Part shown: piece by piece, positions 1-8,341 of the stretch
Numbering within the stretch: position 1 is the stretch's first letter
Layout: every line of letters begins with the position of its first letter
Assembly: GCF_014851565.1 (NCBI RefSeq)
Contig: NZ_JACVAA010000001.1
Span: forward strand, 434,001-498,000
DNA from: Pseudomonas sp. PDM15
GTDB taxonomy: Bacteria > Pseudomonadota > Gammaproteobacteria > Pseudomonadales > Pseudomonadaceae
Direction of reading: 5' to 3'
Length of the DNA: 64,000 nt
Translations under genes and position numbers: made by a program
The notes under the pieces: generated by a model
Told to the model about the DNA's origin: nothing
Database searches by the model: none
What the model saw: only the letters and a program-made list of their open reading frames with translations

Positions 1-908
1 TTGGGCATGCCGGCGAAGGGGAACATGAAGCCGGACAGCAGGATCTGCGGCAGGAAGGTGAAGAAGGCCAGCTGCATGGCCTGGAACTGGGTGCTGGCCA
101 GGGTGGACAGCCACACGCCCAGCGCCAGGCTGGCGATGATGAACAGCAGCGAGGCGCCGTACAGGTCTAGCAGCGAGCCGCGCACCGGCACGGCGAACAT
201 CCAGTGGCTGACCACCAGGATCACCGAGACCTGGATCAGGCCGATGCCGACGAAGGGCAGGACCTTGCCGATGGTCAGTTCCCAGGGCGACACCGGGGTG
301 GCGATCAGCAGCTCCAGGTTGCCGTGTTCGCGCTCGCGGACCAGCGCCACGGCGGTGAACATCACCATGGTCATGGTCAGGATCACCCCGAGCAGGCCGG
401 GCACGGTGTTCAGCGGCGCCAGGCGTTCCGGGTTGTAGAAGTTGACCACCTCGACTCCCGGCACACCGCTCCAGCCGGCGAGGGGGAAGGCCGCCAGCTG
501 CCGGGCCGAGGCCTGGACGCTCTGGTCGGAGCCATCCACCACCAGTTGCAAGGGCGGACGGGTGGGGTCGTGGCGCTGCAGGCGCGTGTCGAAGTCGCGT
601 GGCACCACCAGGGCCGCGCTGATCCGGCCCTGGCGCATCAGTTGGTCGATCTGCTGTGGGTTGTCCAGCCGGTACTTCACCTCGATCACCTGGCTGGAGG
701 CGATCTCCGCCACCGCCTCGCGCGACTGCGCGGTGTTGGCCTGGTCCAGCACGGCTGCCTCGATGCCGCGCACGTCCATGTTGATGGCGTAGCCGAACAG
801 CACCAGTTGCAGCAGCGGTACGCCGGCGATCATGACGAAGGTCAGCTTGTCGCGGCGCAGCTGGCGCAGCTCCTTGAGCACGACGGCGCCCATGCGACGC
901 AGGTTCAT
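1..908 (-). CDS. ABC-2 type efflux permease (partial, C-terminus off the left edge)
   Basis: Reading leftwards from the ATG at 908, an open frame runs to the window edge, giving the first 302 residues. The N-terminus (MNLRRMGAVVLKELRQLRRD) followed by a hydrophobic helix is typical of ABC-2 permeases of the YhhJ/YbhR/YbhS type. A long periplasmic domain follows, then the VREREHGNLELL motif and further membrane helices. The start overlaps the stop of the ATPase gene by four bases (ATGA), so the two are translationally coupled. With the ATPase and HlyD-type lipoprotein upstream this forms a drug-efflux ABC system like E. coli YbhGFSR. A second permease gene may lie beyond the edge. Confidence 0.9.
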   Translation of the reverse strand, partial: MNLRRMGAVVLKELRQLRRDKLTFVMIAGVPLLQLVLFGYAINMDVRGIEAAVLDQANTAQSREAVAEIASSQVIEVKYRLDNPQQIDQLMRQGRISAALVVPRDFDTRLQRHDPTRPPLQLVVDGSDQSVQASARQLAAFPLAGWSGVPGVEVVNFYNPERLAPLNTVPGLLGVILTMTMVMFTAVALVREREHGNLELLIATPVSPWELTIGKVLPFVGIGLIQVSVILVVSHWMFAVPVRGSLLDLYGASLLFIIASLALGVWLSTLASTQFQAMQLAFFTFLPQILLSGFMFPFAGMP

Positions 909-1843
909 GGCGTGGCCTCCAGCGGCTTGCGGGTGACGGCGACGAACACGTCTTCCAGGTTGGCCTCGCCGTCGCGCAGTTCGGCCTCGACGCCGGCGCG
1001 GCGCAGGGTGGCGGCGATGTCGTCGCGGGCGTTCTCACTGGCACAAAGCACGCGCAGGGTGGCGCCGATCTGCGCGCTGGCCAGTACTTCCTGATGGCCC
1101 TGCAGGGCGCGCTGGGCTGCGCGCGGCTGGGCGCATTCGATCAGCAGCGGGTGGCCGGGCAGGGCGTCCATCAGCTCGCGCGGGCTGCCGTCGGCCACCA
1201 GGCGGCCGGCGTCGAGAATCCCCAGGCGGGTGCAGCGCTCGGCTTCGTCCATGTAGTGGGTGGACACCAGCAGGGTGGTGCCTTCCTCGGCCAGCTCGAA
1301 CAGTGAGTCCCAGAACTCGCGGCGCGACTGTGGATCGACCGCGCTGGTCGGTTCGTCGAGCAGCAGCAGGTCGGGTTTGTGCAGCACGGCGCCAGCCAGG
1401 GCCAGGCGCTGCTTCTGGCCGCCGCTCATGGTGCCGGCCATTTGCTTGCGACGGTCTGTAAGCCAGTAGCGCTCCAGCAGTTCGTCGATGCGCTGGCGGG
1501 TTTCGCGGCGGCCGATGCCCTGCACGGCAGCGAGGAATTCCAGGTTCTCCTGCACCGTCAGGTCTTCGTAGAGCGAGAACTTCTGGGTCATGTAGCCGAT
1601 GCGCCGCTTCAGCTCCTCGGCGTCGCGGGGTATCTGGCAGCCGAGCACCTCCACCTCGCCCTCGCTGGGCTGCAGCAGGCCACAGAGCATGCGGATGGTG
1701 GTGGACTTGCCGCAGCCGTTGGGGCCGAGAAAGCCGAACACTTCGGCGCGCGGTACGGAGAGGTCGAGGTGATCGACCGCGGTAAGCTTGCCGAAGCGCT
1801 TGCTCAGGCCGCGGGCGCGGATCACCAGCTCATTGCCGTTCAT
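905..1843 (-). CDS. ABC transporter ATP-binding protein (YbhF/CcmA type)
   Basis: A 312-residue single nucleotide-binding domain. It has a Walker A motif (GPNGCGKST, about residue 40), an ABC signature (MSGGQKQR), Walker B (LLLLDEPTS) and an H-loop (STHYMDEAE). The C-terminal extension ending in EDVFVAVT is usual for drug-export ATPases that pair with ABC-2 permeases. It overlaps the upstream membrane fusion gene by 14 bases and the downstream permease by 4, so the three are one transcription unit. It should energise export through the permease. The exact substrate cannot be read from sequence. Confidence 0.93.
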   Translation of the reverse strand: MNGNELVIRARGLSKRFGKLTAVDHLDLSVPRAEVFGFLGPNGCGKSTTIRMLCGLLQPSEGEVEVLGCQIPRDAEELKRRIGYMTQKFSLYEDLTVQENLEFLAAVQGIGRRETRQRIDELLERYWLTDRRKQMAGTMSGGQKQRLALAGAVLHKPDLLLLDEPTSAVDPQSRREFWDSLFELAEEGTTLLVSTHYMDEAERCTRLGILDAGRLVADGSPRELMDALPGHPLLIECAQPRAAQRALQGHQEVLASAQIGATLRVLCASENARDDIAATLRRAGVEAELRDGEANLEDVFVAVTRKPLEATP

Positions 1844-2804
1844 GGCGGGCTCGCTCGGCCTGCAGTGGCAGGCCGGCCGGCAGTTGGCGCGCGGCCTCGC
1901 CCTCCAGCACCACCTCAGCGCGATACATCAGGCGGCTGGCATCGTCGCCGGTGAGGGCGTAGTAGGGGGTGAAGCTGGCCTCGCTGCGGATGCTGCGCAC
2001 GCGGCCGGTGAAGGGCTGTTCGATGCCCTCGACATGTATGCGCATGGCATCGCCGACCTCCACCTCGGCGCGAATGCTGGCGGGGATGAACACGCGGGCG
2101 TAGGGCGCCTCGCCGACCAGCAGACTGACCAGTTCGGCGCCGGCCGGCGGCTGGTCGCCGACCTTGAACGGCAGGGCATCGACCACGCCGGCGCGGGGCG
2201 CGCGCAGGCTCAGGTGCTCGCGGCCGACCTCCAGCTGGGCCAGGTTGCCGCGGGCGGCATCCAGGGCGGCAGCGGCCTGTTCGATCTGCTCCGGGCGGGT
2301 GCCGTTGGTCAGCTCGCGAAGCTGCGCCTCGGCGCTGCGGGTGGCGGCGCTGGCCTGGTCGCGGGCGGCGCGCGAGCGATCCAGTTCGGCGATGGCCACC
2401 TGCTTGCGCTGGTAAAGGGCCGCGATGCGCTGGAAGTTGCGCTCGGCATCGGTCAGCTCGGCGCGGTTACGCGCCAGGGTGGCGCGGGCGGAATCAATGG
2501 TCTCGCTGCGGGCGCCGTTGCTCAGTTCGGCCAGGCGCGCGGCGGCCTGGCCCACTTCGCCACGGGCCTGGGCGATGCGTGCGTCCTGGCGGCGTGGGTC
2601 CAGTTCCAGCAGGAGCTGGCCGGCCTCGACCCGATCACCCTCGGCGACCTTCCAGGCGAGAATGGTTTCCGAGGCTTCGGCGGGCACACCGATGCGGTCC
2701 CACTCCAGGGTGCCCAGCAGCTGTTCGCCGGAGGAGTCGCAACCGGTGAGGCTGGTAACGAGCAGGCTGGCCAGCAGCAGGCCAGATAGCGGCAGACGGT
2801 ACAT
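1830..2804 (-). CDS. HlyD-family membrane fusion lipoprotein of the efflux operon
   Basis: A 324-residue protein. The N-terminal hydrophobic segment ends in a lipobox (LTGC, Cys about residue 22), so it is probably a lipoprotein. A barrel-sandwich start (ILAWKVAEGDRVEAGQLL) is followed by a long alpha-helical coiled-coil hairpin and the returning lipoyl half (LRAPRAGVVDALPFKVGD). This layout matches YbhG-like adaptors, which bridge an ABC-2 inner-membrane pump to an outer-membrane channel. It begins one base after the TetR gene ends, as in an E. coli-like cecR-ybhG-ybhF order. Confidence 0.9.
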   Translation of the reverse strand: MYRLPLSGLLLASLLVTSLTGCDSSGEQLLGTLEWDRIGVPAEASETILAWKVAEGDRVEAGQLLLELDPRRQDARIAQARGEVGQAAARLAELSNGARSETIDSARATLARNRAELTDAERNFQRIAALYQRKQVAIAELDRSRAARDQASAATRSAEAQLRELTNGTRPEQIEQAAAALDAARGNLAQLEVGREHLSLRAPRAGVVDALPFKVGDQPPAGAELVSLLVGEAPYARVFIPASIRAEVEVGDAMRIHVEGIEQPFTGRVRSIRSEASFTPYYALTGDDASRLMYRAEVVLEGEAARQLPAGLPLQAERARHERQ

Positions 2805-2805
2805 C

Positions 2806-3450
2806 TCAGGGCTCCATGCCGCCCTTGAGCAGGGCGAGCGTGTGGGTGATCAGCGCGTCGTCGCCGATCTGCGGGTTGGCGAACACGCCACGCCAGATCG
2901 GCGCGGCCGCGTAGGGGAGGAGGGTGAGGCCGATCAGCGAAACCACTAGCAGGCGCGGGTCCAGTTCGGGGTTGAGCGCGCCGCGGGCCTGGGCGGCGGC
3001 GAACTTCTGCGCCAGCAGCAAGGGCACCAGCGGGGCGACGCGGTCCATGAGGCGCTCGCGCAATACGCCGCCCTCGCAGAGGATTTCGCGCACCCACAGC
3101 TGGGAAATCCAAGGGTGCTGGGCGACGTTGCGGCTCATGTCGCGAATGAAGGCCTCGACCAGAGCCAGAGGATCATCGCCGGCCTGCTGCAGGCCCTGGG
3201 CGGCGGTCATCACCAGCGGCAGGAAGCGCTCCTCGACCATGGCGTTGACCAGCTTGTCCTTGTTGCCGAAGTAGTAGTTGAGCAGGGCCGGAGTCACCCC
3301 GGCGCGCTCGGCGATGGCACGCAGACTGGTGGCCTGGATGCCCTGATGGGAGAACAGGTCGGTGGCGACGTTCAACAGCAGCTCGCGTTGCACCGTGGCA
3401 TCGGCGGCGGGGCGCCCGGGAGCGCGTGGGGTTCTGGTCTGTTTGCTCAT
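2806..3450 (-). CDS. TetR/AcrR-family repressor (CecR-like) of the efflux operon
   Basis: A 214-residue protein with an N-terminal TetR helix-turn-helix (LLNVATDLFSHQG, then TSLRAIAERAGVTPALLNYYF, about residues 25-65) and a ligand-binding C-terminal region. It is the first gene of the operon with the fusion lipoprotein, ATPase and permease, the arrangement of E. coli cecR-ybhGFSR. It probably represses its own operon, perhaps also the divergent FUSC efflux genes, since both face the AT-rich palindromic interval at 3455-3545. The inducer is unknown. Confidence 0.9.
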   Translation of the reverse strand: MSKQTRTPRAPGRPAADATVQRELLLNVATDLFSHQGIQATSLRAIAERAGVTPALLNYYFGNKDKLVNAMVEERFLPLVMTAAQGLQQAGDDPLALVEAFIRDMSRNVAQHPWISQLWVREILCEGGVLRERLMDRVAPLVPLLLAQKFAAAQARGALNPELDPRLLVVSLIGLTLLPYAAAPIWRGVFANPQIGDDALITHTLALLKGGMEP

Positions 3451-3454
3451 GGGG

Positions 3455-3545
3455 TCAATAATTAAATATCCGATTAATTAATTGCAAGCGCCGTTCGTCC
3501 ATCGGAGGGCGGTAGACGAATACTGATAGCTGGCTAATAATTAGA
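3455..3545. promoter_or_regulatory. AT-rich divergent control region with palindromes, candidate TetR operators
   Basis: This is the gap between the TetR gene and the FUSC gene. It is strikingly AT-rich for this genome. It contains AATTAA (from 3460) paired with TTAATTAATT (3474-3483), and a second near-palindrome CTAATAATTAG at 3534-3544 just before the FUSC gene. Two such sites between divergent promoters are where a TetR dimer would be expected to bind. Binding itself is inference. Confidence 0.5.
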
Positions 3546-3592
3546 TCTGGTTGTTTCGTCAGCTTCGTTGCAGCCATCTACCTTCTTCCCAA

Positions 3593-5602
3593 GTGCCTTC
3601 TCCGGTAGTCCACGTGCGCGATTCCCTCTCGGCCTTGCTCGCTCCCGATCTCGCCGCCCTGCAGTTCGCCTGCAAGACGCTGCTCAGTGGCGGCCTGGCG
3701 ATGTGGTGCGCCTTTCGTTTCGATCTCGATCAGCCGCAATGGGCGCTGATGACCGCCTTCATCGTGGCCCAGCCGCTGGCCGGCATGGTGGTGCAGAAGG
3801 GCCTGGCGCGGCTGCTCGGCACCCTGATCGGCACGGCGCTGTCGGTTTTCTTCATGGGGCTGTTCGCCCAGGCGCCCTGGTTGTTCCTGCTGGTGATGGC
3901 CCTGTGGCTGGGCCTGTGCACGGCGGCCTCCACCCTGCTGCGCAGTGCCTGGGCCTATGCCTTCGTACTGGCCGGCTACACGGTGGCGATCATCTGCCTG
4001 CCGGTGATCGGCAAGCCGCAGCTGGTGTTCGACGAGGCGGTGGCGCGCTGCACCGAGATCTGCCTCGGTATCCTCTGTTCCATGGCGATCAGCGCCGTGC
4101 TCTGGCCGCAGCGTGTGGAGCGCGTGGTGGTGCAACAGGCGCGCGCGGCCTGGCAGGGCGGGGCGCAGGCGGCGGCCGCCGCTTTGCAGGGGCATGCGGC
4201 GGGGCGTCAGGGATTGTTGGAAACCCTGGGTCGCATCGTTGCGGTGGACGCCCAGCGCGAGCATGCGTGGTTCGAGGGGCGTCCTGGCCGTCAGCGTGCT
4301 CGCGGTCTGCGTGCGCTGACGCGCGAACTGCTCGGCCTGTTGCGCCTGGCCCGTGGTGTGGCGCGGCAGTGGCAGCAGTTAGACGAGGCCGACGCCCATG
4401 CGCTGACGCCAGCGCTGAGCGAGGTTCAGACCCTGCTTGCCGAGCCGAATATGGCGCGCCAGGAAACGCTCTACCAGCGCCTGCTGGAGCAATCCCGCGA
4501 CGCTTCCCAACCCCTGACTCGGCAGTACTGCCTCGGCCGCATGGCCGTGCTGGTGCGACAGCTGTCGAGGGCCCAGGTGACGCTGGACGCGGTGGTGCGT
4601 GGCGAGGCTCCGCAGGGCGCACCGCCGCCGTTGTCCTGGCACCGCGATGTGCAGACCGCAGCCGTCTACGGCCTGCGCAGTTGCCTGACCCTGCTGGTGC
4701 TGTCGGCCTTCTGGCTGGCTACCGGCTGGCCGGCCGCCAGCGGTGCGCTGCTGCTGGCCGCGGTGGTGTGCAGCCTGTTCGCCAGTCGCGAGAACGCCGA
4801 CCTGATTGGCATGGCCTTCCTGCGCGGGATCTTCTACGCGTTGCCGGTGGCGTTCTTCGTCGGCCAGATCCTGTTGCCGCAGTGGAACGGCTTTCCGCTG
4901 CTGTGCATGGCCCTCGGCGTGCCGCTGTTCTTTGGCCTGCTGGCCATGTCGCGCCCGGCATTGGCCGGCGCCGCGACGTCCTTCTGCCTGCACTTCATCG
5001 TGCTCTGCGCGCCGCGCAACGACATGGCCTACAACGTTTCCTTCTTCCTCAACGAGGCCCTGGCGATGCTGATCGGCGTCGGCTGCGCGGTGCTGGCGTT
5101 GCGCCTGATCGTGCTGCGCAACCCGGTGTGGCACGGTCGGCGCCTGCTCAAGGCGACGCTGGATGATCTGGCGCGGCTCTGCTCGCGCACCCTGGAGGGC
5201 GCCGAGAACTGGTTCGGCGGGCGTATGGCGGATCGTCTGCTGCAGCTGGCGCGCATCTATCCGCAGTTGCCGGAGGGTGGCCGCAGCCGCTGGGACGACG
5301 GCATCGACAGCCTTGATCTGGGCGATGAACTGCTGCACCTGCGCGCTTGTCTGGCGGCTGCGCCCGCTGCGCCGCGCCAGGCCGAGCGGCGCTTCTTCGA
5401 CGAGGTGCAGGCGCTGTTGCGGCGTGGCCCGGCACAGGCGCGCGGCGACGATCTGCAGGCGCCGGCGGATGCCCTGGCGCGGGCCCTGCACGACCAGCCG
5501 CCGGCCATCGAGTTGCGCCTGGCTGAGGCCGCGTTGCTGCAACTGACCCACAGCTGGCGCCAGTGGTGCGACCGGCAAGGAGAACCCCATGGCGTTGCGT
5601 GA
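3593..5602 (+). CDS. FUSC-family efflux membrane protein (AaeB-like)
   Basis: About 669 residues from the GTG at 3593; the frame is open from a TTG at 3551, and a GTG at 3614 is also possible, so the start is uncertain. Two blocks of membrane helices (roughly residues 25-170 and 365-515) each precede a cytoplasmic domain, the duplicated architecture of AaeB / FUSC transporters. The DQPQWALMTAFIV motif near the first helices is typical. It is followed by a DUF1656 protein and an HlyD-type adaptor, the set that exports aromatic carboxylates or similar compounds in E. coli (AaeXAB). Confidence 0.9.
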   Translation: MPSPVVHVRDSLSALLAPDLAALQFACKTLLSGGLAMWCAFRFDLDQPQWALMTAFIVAQPLAGMVVQKGLARLLGTLIGTALSVFFMGLFAQAPWLFLLVMALWLGLCTAASTLLRSAWAYAFVLAGYTVAIICLPVIGKPQLVFDEAVARCTEICLGILCSMAISAVLWPQRVERVVVQQARAAWQGGAQAAAAALQGHAAGRQGLLETLGRIVAVDAQREHAWFEGRPGRQRARGLRALTRELLGLLRLARGVARQWQQLDEADAHALTPALSEVQTLLAEPNMARQETLYQRLLEQSRDASQPLTRQYCLGRMAVLVRQLSRAQVTLDAVVRGEAPQGAPPPLSWHRDVQTAAVYGLRSCLTLLVLSAFWLATGWPAASGALLLAAVVCSLFASRENADLIGMAFLRGIFYALPVAFFVGQILLPQWNGFPLLCMALGVPLFFGLLAMSRPALAGAATSFCLHFIVLCAPRNDMAYNVSFFLNEALAMLIGVGCAVLALRLIVLRNPVWHGRRLLKATLDDLARLCSRTLEGAENWFGGRMADRLLQLARIYPQLPEGGRSRWDDGIDSLDLGDELLHLRACLAAAPAAPRQAERRFFDEVQALLRRGPAQARGDDLQAPADALARALHDQPPAIELRLAEAALLQLTHSWRQWCDRQGEPHGVA

Positions 5603-5795
5603 GTTGGCTCTGGGCGGCGTGCTGCTCAGCCCCATGCTGCTGTACGCGCTGCTGGCGCTGCTGCTGACCGGCGCATTGCGCCTGGGCCTGCAGCGCGCCG
5701 GCCTGGCGCGCTGGATCTGGCATGAGGCGCTATTCGACTGCGCCCTCTATGTTTGCGTGCTGGCGGGGCTGATGGCCGTGCTGGCGACCTGGTGA
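5589..5795 (+). CDS. DUF1656 small inner-membrane protein (AaeX-like)
   Basis: A 68-residue protein with two hydrophobic helices separated by a short polar stretch (LQRAGLARWIWHEALFD), typical of the DUF1656 family. It overlaps the end of the FUSC gene by 14 bases with AAGGAG just upstream of its ATG, so it is co-translated. It is the constant small partner of FUSC / HlyD efflux operons; its biochemical role is not established. Confidence 0.88.
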   Translation: MALRELALGGVLLSPMLLYALLALLLTGALRLGLQRAGLARWIWHEALFDCALYVCVLAGLMAVLATW

Positions 5796-5805
5796 GGATT
5801 AGCTG

Positions 5806-6663
5806 ATGAATGCACTCCCGCGTGTGGCGGTGACTTTGGTGACGGTCCTGCTAGCTCTGTTGGCCGGCTGGTGGCTGTGGCACTTCTACATGATCTCGCC
5901 CTGGACCCGCGACGCGCGGGTGCGCGCCGACGTGGTCACCATCGCCCCGGACGTGTCTGGCTGGGTGGTCGAGCTGAAGGTCCACGATAACCAGGCGGTC
6001 AAGGCTGGCGACCTGCTGATGAGCATCGACCGCGAGCGCTACCAGGCCGCCCTCGACAAGGCCCGCGCGCTGGCCGAAACCCGTCGCCAGCAGCTCAACC
6101 TGCGCCAGCACGAGGCCTCGCGCCGCGCCCATCTGGGGCCGCAGGCGATCAGCGCTGAGTTGCGCGAGAACGCTCAGATCAACGCCGAGATCGCCCGCGC
6201 CGAACTGCAGCAGGCCGAGGCCGAGGTCAAGCTGGCCGAACTCAACTTGCAGCGCAGCGAGGTGCGTGCGCCGCGCTCCGGCCAGGTCACCAACCTGCAC
6301 CTGGCCCAGGGCAACTACGTGCAGAGTGGCCAGGCGGTGATGGCGCTGGTGGCGGACGATTCCTTCTACGTGCAGGCCTACTTCGAGGAGACCAAGCTGC
6401 CGGGCATTCGTGTCGGTGCGCCGGCCGAGGTGATCCTGATGAGCGGTGGCGAGCCACTGCAGGGCAAGGTGCAGAGCATCAGCCGCGGCATCACCGACCG
6501 CAACGCCGCGCCGGACGCGCAGCTGCTGGCCAATGTCGAGCCGACCTTCAACTGGGTGCGCCTGGCCCAGCGCATCCCGGTGCGTATCGAGCTGGAGGAG
6601 GTGCCGAAGGAATTGCTGCTAAGTGCGGGAATGACGGCGAGTGTGCGGGTGTTGGGGGAGTAG
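5806..6663 (+). CDS. HlyD-family periplasmic adaptor (AaeA-like)
   Basis: A 285-residue membrane fusion protein. One N-terminal transmembrane helix precedes the family hallmark WTRDARVRADVVTIAPDVSG at about residues 34-53. A lipoyl half follows (VHDNQAVKAGDLL), then a helical hairpin, the second lipoyl half (EVRAPRSGQVTNLHLAQG) and a beta-barrel. It lies 10 bases after the DUF1656 gene, completing a FUSC / DUF1656 / HlyD efflux operon. Confidence 0.92.
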   Translation: MNALPRVAVTLVTVLLALLAGWWLWHFYMISPWTRDARVRADVVTIAPDVSGWVVELKVHDNQAVKAGDLLMSIDRERYQAALDKARALAETRRQQLNLRQHEASRRAHLGPQAISAELRENAQINAEIARAELQQAEAEVKLAELNLQRSEVRAPRSGQVTNLHLAQGNYVQSGQAVMALVADDSFYVQAYFEETKLPGIRVGAPAEVILMSGGEPLQGKVQSISRGITDRNAAPDAQLLANVEPTFNWVRLAQRIPVRIELEEVPKELLLSAGMTASVRVLGE

Positions 6664-6664
6664 T

Positions 6665-6775
6665 TTTCCCTTCTCCCCCTGGGAGAGGGGCCAGGGGTGA
6701 GGGCGCTCTAGGCAACCCGCCGCATTCCTCTCACCCCAACTCTGACTGCGCGCCCCGCTGCAAAGGGAGAGGGAG
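6665..6775. repeat. CCCTTCTCCC / GGGAGAGGG inverted repeat (REP-like)
   Basis: An intergenic inverted structure. CCCTTCTCCC near the start is the approximate complement of GGGAGAGGG near the end, and AGGGGTGAGGG pairs with CCTCTCACCCC inside it. It separates the efflux operon from the phaJ-side operon. A related CCCCTCT / GGGAGAGGGG block lies at 24661-24717. Such elements are common dispersed intergenic repeats in gamma-proteobacteria. Confidence 0.6.
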
Positions 6776-6806
6776 TAAAAAGGCCGCTCAGTGAGCGGCC
6801 TTTCCA
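6776..6806. terminator. Bidirectional rho-independent terminator
   Basis: A perfect 9-bp stem (GGCCGCTCAGTGAGCGGCC, 6782-6800) has an A-run on the left and a short TTT on the right. It sits between two convergent operons (efflux on + and phaJ on -), so it can serve both. Confidence 0.85.
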
Positions 6807-6849
6807 TGCGCGGAGCTCTAGCCCAGGTGAAGGGCGTGAACTAGCTACG

Positions 6850-7320
6850 TCATCCCACCGTGACTTTCGGCATCTCCGGCATAGTCAGGGTCTGCTCGGC
6901 GCGCGGGGCCAGCACTTCGGCTTCGCCGTCCACCACCTGCTCTTGGTTCTGGTTGAACACGCGGGTGGCCAGGCGTACGCGGCCCTTGGGCAGTTTTTCC
7001 AGCACTTCCAGCTGCACGGTCAGGGTGTCGCCAAGTTTCACCGGACGGGTGAACTTGAGCTGCTGGCCGAGGTAGATGGTGCCCGGGCCGGGCAGTTGGC
7101 AGGCGATGGCGGCGCTGATCAGTGCGCCGGTGAACATGCCGTGGGCGATGCGCTCCTTGAACATGGTTTCGGCGGCGAAGGCGGCGTCCAGGTGCACTGG
7201 GTTGTTGTCGCCGGAGACGGCGGCGAACAGTTGCACGTCGCGCTCTTCAACGGATTTCACCAGGCTGGCCTGCTGGCCGACTTCGAGGGCGTCGTAGGGA
7301 ATATTGGTGACCTGAGTCAT
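6850..7320 (-). CDS. phaJ1: (R)-specific enoyl-CoA hydratase, MaoC/PhaJ type
   Basis: 156 residues from the ATG at 7320, preferred over an upstream ATG inside the preceding hydrolase because it gives an ATGA overlap and the usual family length. It has the hydratase-2 motif (FAAVSGDNNPVHLD, about residues 33-46) with the catalytic Asp and His, then RIAHGMFTGALIS. The family hydrates trans-2-enoyl-CoA to (R)-3-hydroxyacyl-CoA, linking beta-oxidation to polyhydroxyalkanoate synthesis. The position beside the lysophospholipase and fadD2/fadD1 matches phaJ1 as I recall it in P. aeruginosa. Confidence 0.85.
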   Translation of the reverse strand: MTQVTNIPYDALEVGQQASLVKSVEERDVQLFAAVSGDNNPVHLDAAFAAETMFKERIAHGMFTGALISAAIACQLPGPGTIYLGQQLKFTRPVKLGDTLTVQLEVLEKLPKGRVRLATRVFNQNQEQVVDGEAEVLAPRAEQTLTMPEMPKVTVG

Positions 7321-8276
7321 ACGGGTTCCTTGCTGGTAGTGGGGCACTGGCGGCTGCGGGCCAGGGTCCGCTCCAGCCAGCCGTGCAGGTAGTCGGTGAC
7401 CTCGTCGCGGTTGCTCTCGTTGAGCAGCTCGTGGCGGGCCTCGGGGTAGATCTTCAGTTCCACGTTCTTGATCCCGGCAGTGCGCAGGGCGCCGGCTAGG
7501 TCGCCGAGGCGCTTGCCTTCGCTGACCGGGTCGCGGTCGCCACCGATCACCAGCAGCGGCAGGTCGCTATCGATCTGCGCCAGATTGCGTACCGGGGTGA
7601 TCTGCTGGAAGCCGTCCATCAGGTCGCACCACAGCTGGGTGGTACAGACGAAGCCGCACAGCGGGTCGGTCACGTACTTGTCGACTTCCGCCGGGTCGCG
7701 GCTGAGCCAATCGAAGCCGGTGCGGTTGGGCTTGAAGGCCTTGTTGAAGGAGCCGAAGGAGAGGAAATCGATCAGCTTGCTGCGCCCCTGCGGGCCGAGG
7801 CGCCAGCGCTCGAAGCGGGCAATCAGGCTGGCGGCCTTGTACACCGGCAGCGGCTGGTAGTTGGAGCCGGACAGGATGGCGCCCTGCAGACTGCAGCTGT
7901 GCTGCATCAGGTAGGCCATGCCGATGTAGCTGCCCATGCTGTGGCCGAGTAGCAGGATCGGCGCCTGCGGATGCTGCTGGCGGATGTGGTGATTGAGGCT
8001 GGCGAGGTCGCCGACCACCTTGCTCCAGCCGTCCTGCTCGGCATACAGGCCTATCACGCCCTTCTCGGCGGTGACGCCGTGGCCGCGCTGGTCGAGGGCG
8101 TACACCTCATAACCGTCGGTCACCAGGCGCTCGGCCAGGCGCGCGTAGCGCAGGGAGTGCTCGGCCATGCCGTGGGCGATCATCAACACCGCCTTGGGCG
8201 TGGTGTCGGCGTGCCAGTGGAATACGTGCAGGGGGGTGCCGTCGCTGGCGCCGATCCAGAGTGCTTGCTGGTGCAT
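7317..8276 (-). CDS. Alpha/beta hydrolase, lysophospholipase / monoacylglycerol lipase-like
   Basis: 319 residues from the ATG at 8276, which has an AAGGA ribosome-binding site a few bases upstream. The serine hydrolase fold is plain: an HGMAEHS oxyanion segment (about residues 35-41), the nucleophile elbow GHSMGS, an acidic GGDRDPVS and the histidine ARHELLNE. This is the Hydrolase_4 / PldB lysophospholipase layout. It overlaps the phaJ start by four bases, and fadD2 lies nearby, so it may release fatty acids that feed acyl-CoA synthesis. Substrate is inferred. Confidence 0.87.
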   Translation of the reverse strand: MHQQALWIGASDGTPLHVFHWHADTTPKAVLMIAHGMAEHSLRYARLAERLVTDGYEVYALDQRGHGVTAEKGVIGLYAEQDGWSKVVGDLASLNHHIRQQHPQAPILLLGHSMGSYIGMAYLMQHSCSLQGAILSGSNYQPLPVYKAASLIARFERWRLGPQGRSKLIDFLSFGSFNKAFKPNRTGFDWLSRDPAEVDKYVTDPLCGFVCTTQLWCDLMDGFQQITPVRNLAQIDSDLPLLVIGGDRDPVSEGKRLGDLAGALRTAGIKNVELKIYPEARHELLNESNRDEVTDYLHGWLERTLARSRQCPTTSKEPV

Positions 8277-8341
8277 GGCGGTCCTTGTGCCCAGGGGAGT
8301 CGCGGCATTGTGCATGGCTTGTTCGGCCAGGCAAAGGGCCG

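Noticed and set aside
204..2789. Long plus-strand open frames across the efflux ABC operon
   Set aside because: They are antisense to well-supported genes and have Ala/Gly/Arg/His-rich translations typical of shadow frames in GC-rich DNA.
7321..7347. Longer N-terminus for the PhaJ-type hydratase
   Set aside because: The extension lies inside the upstream hydrolase gene. The ATG at 7320 gives an ATGA overlap and the usual family length.
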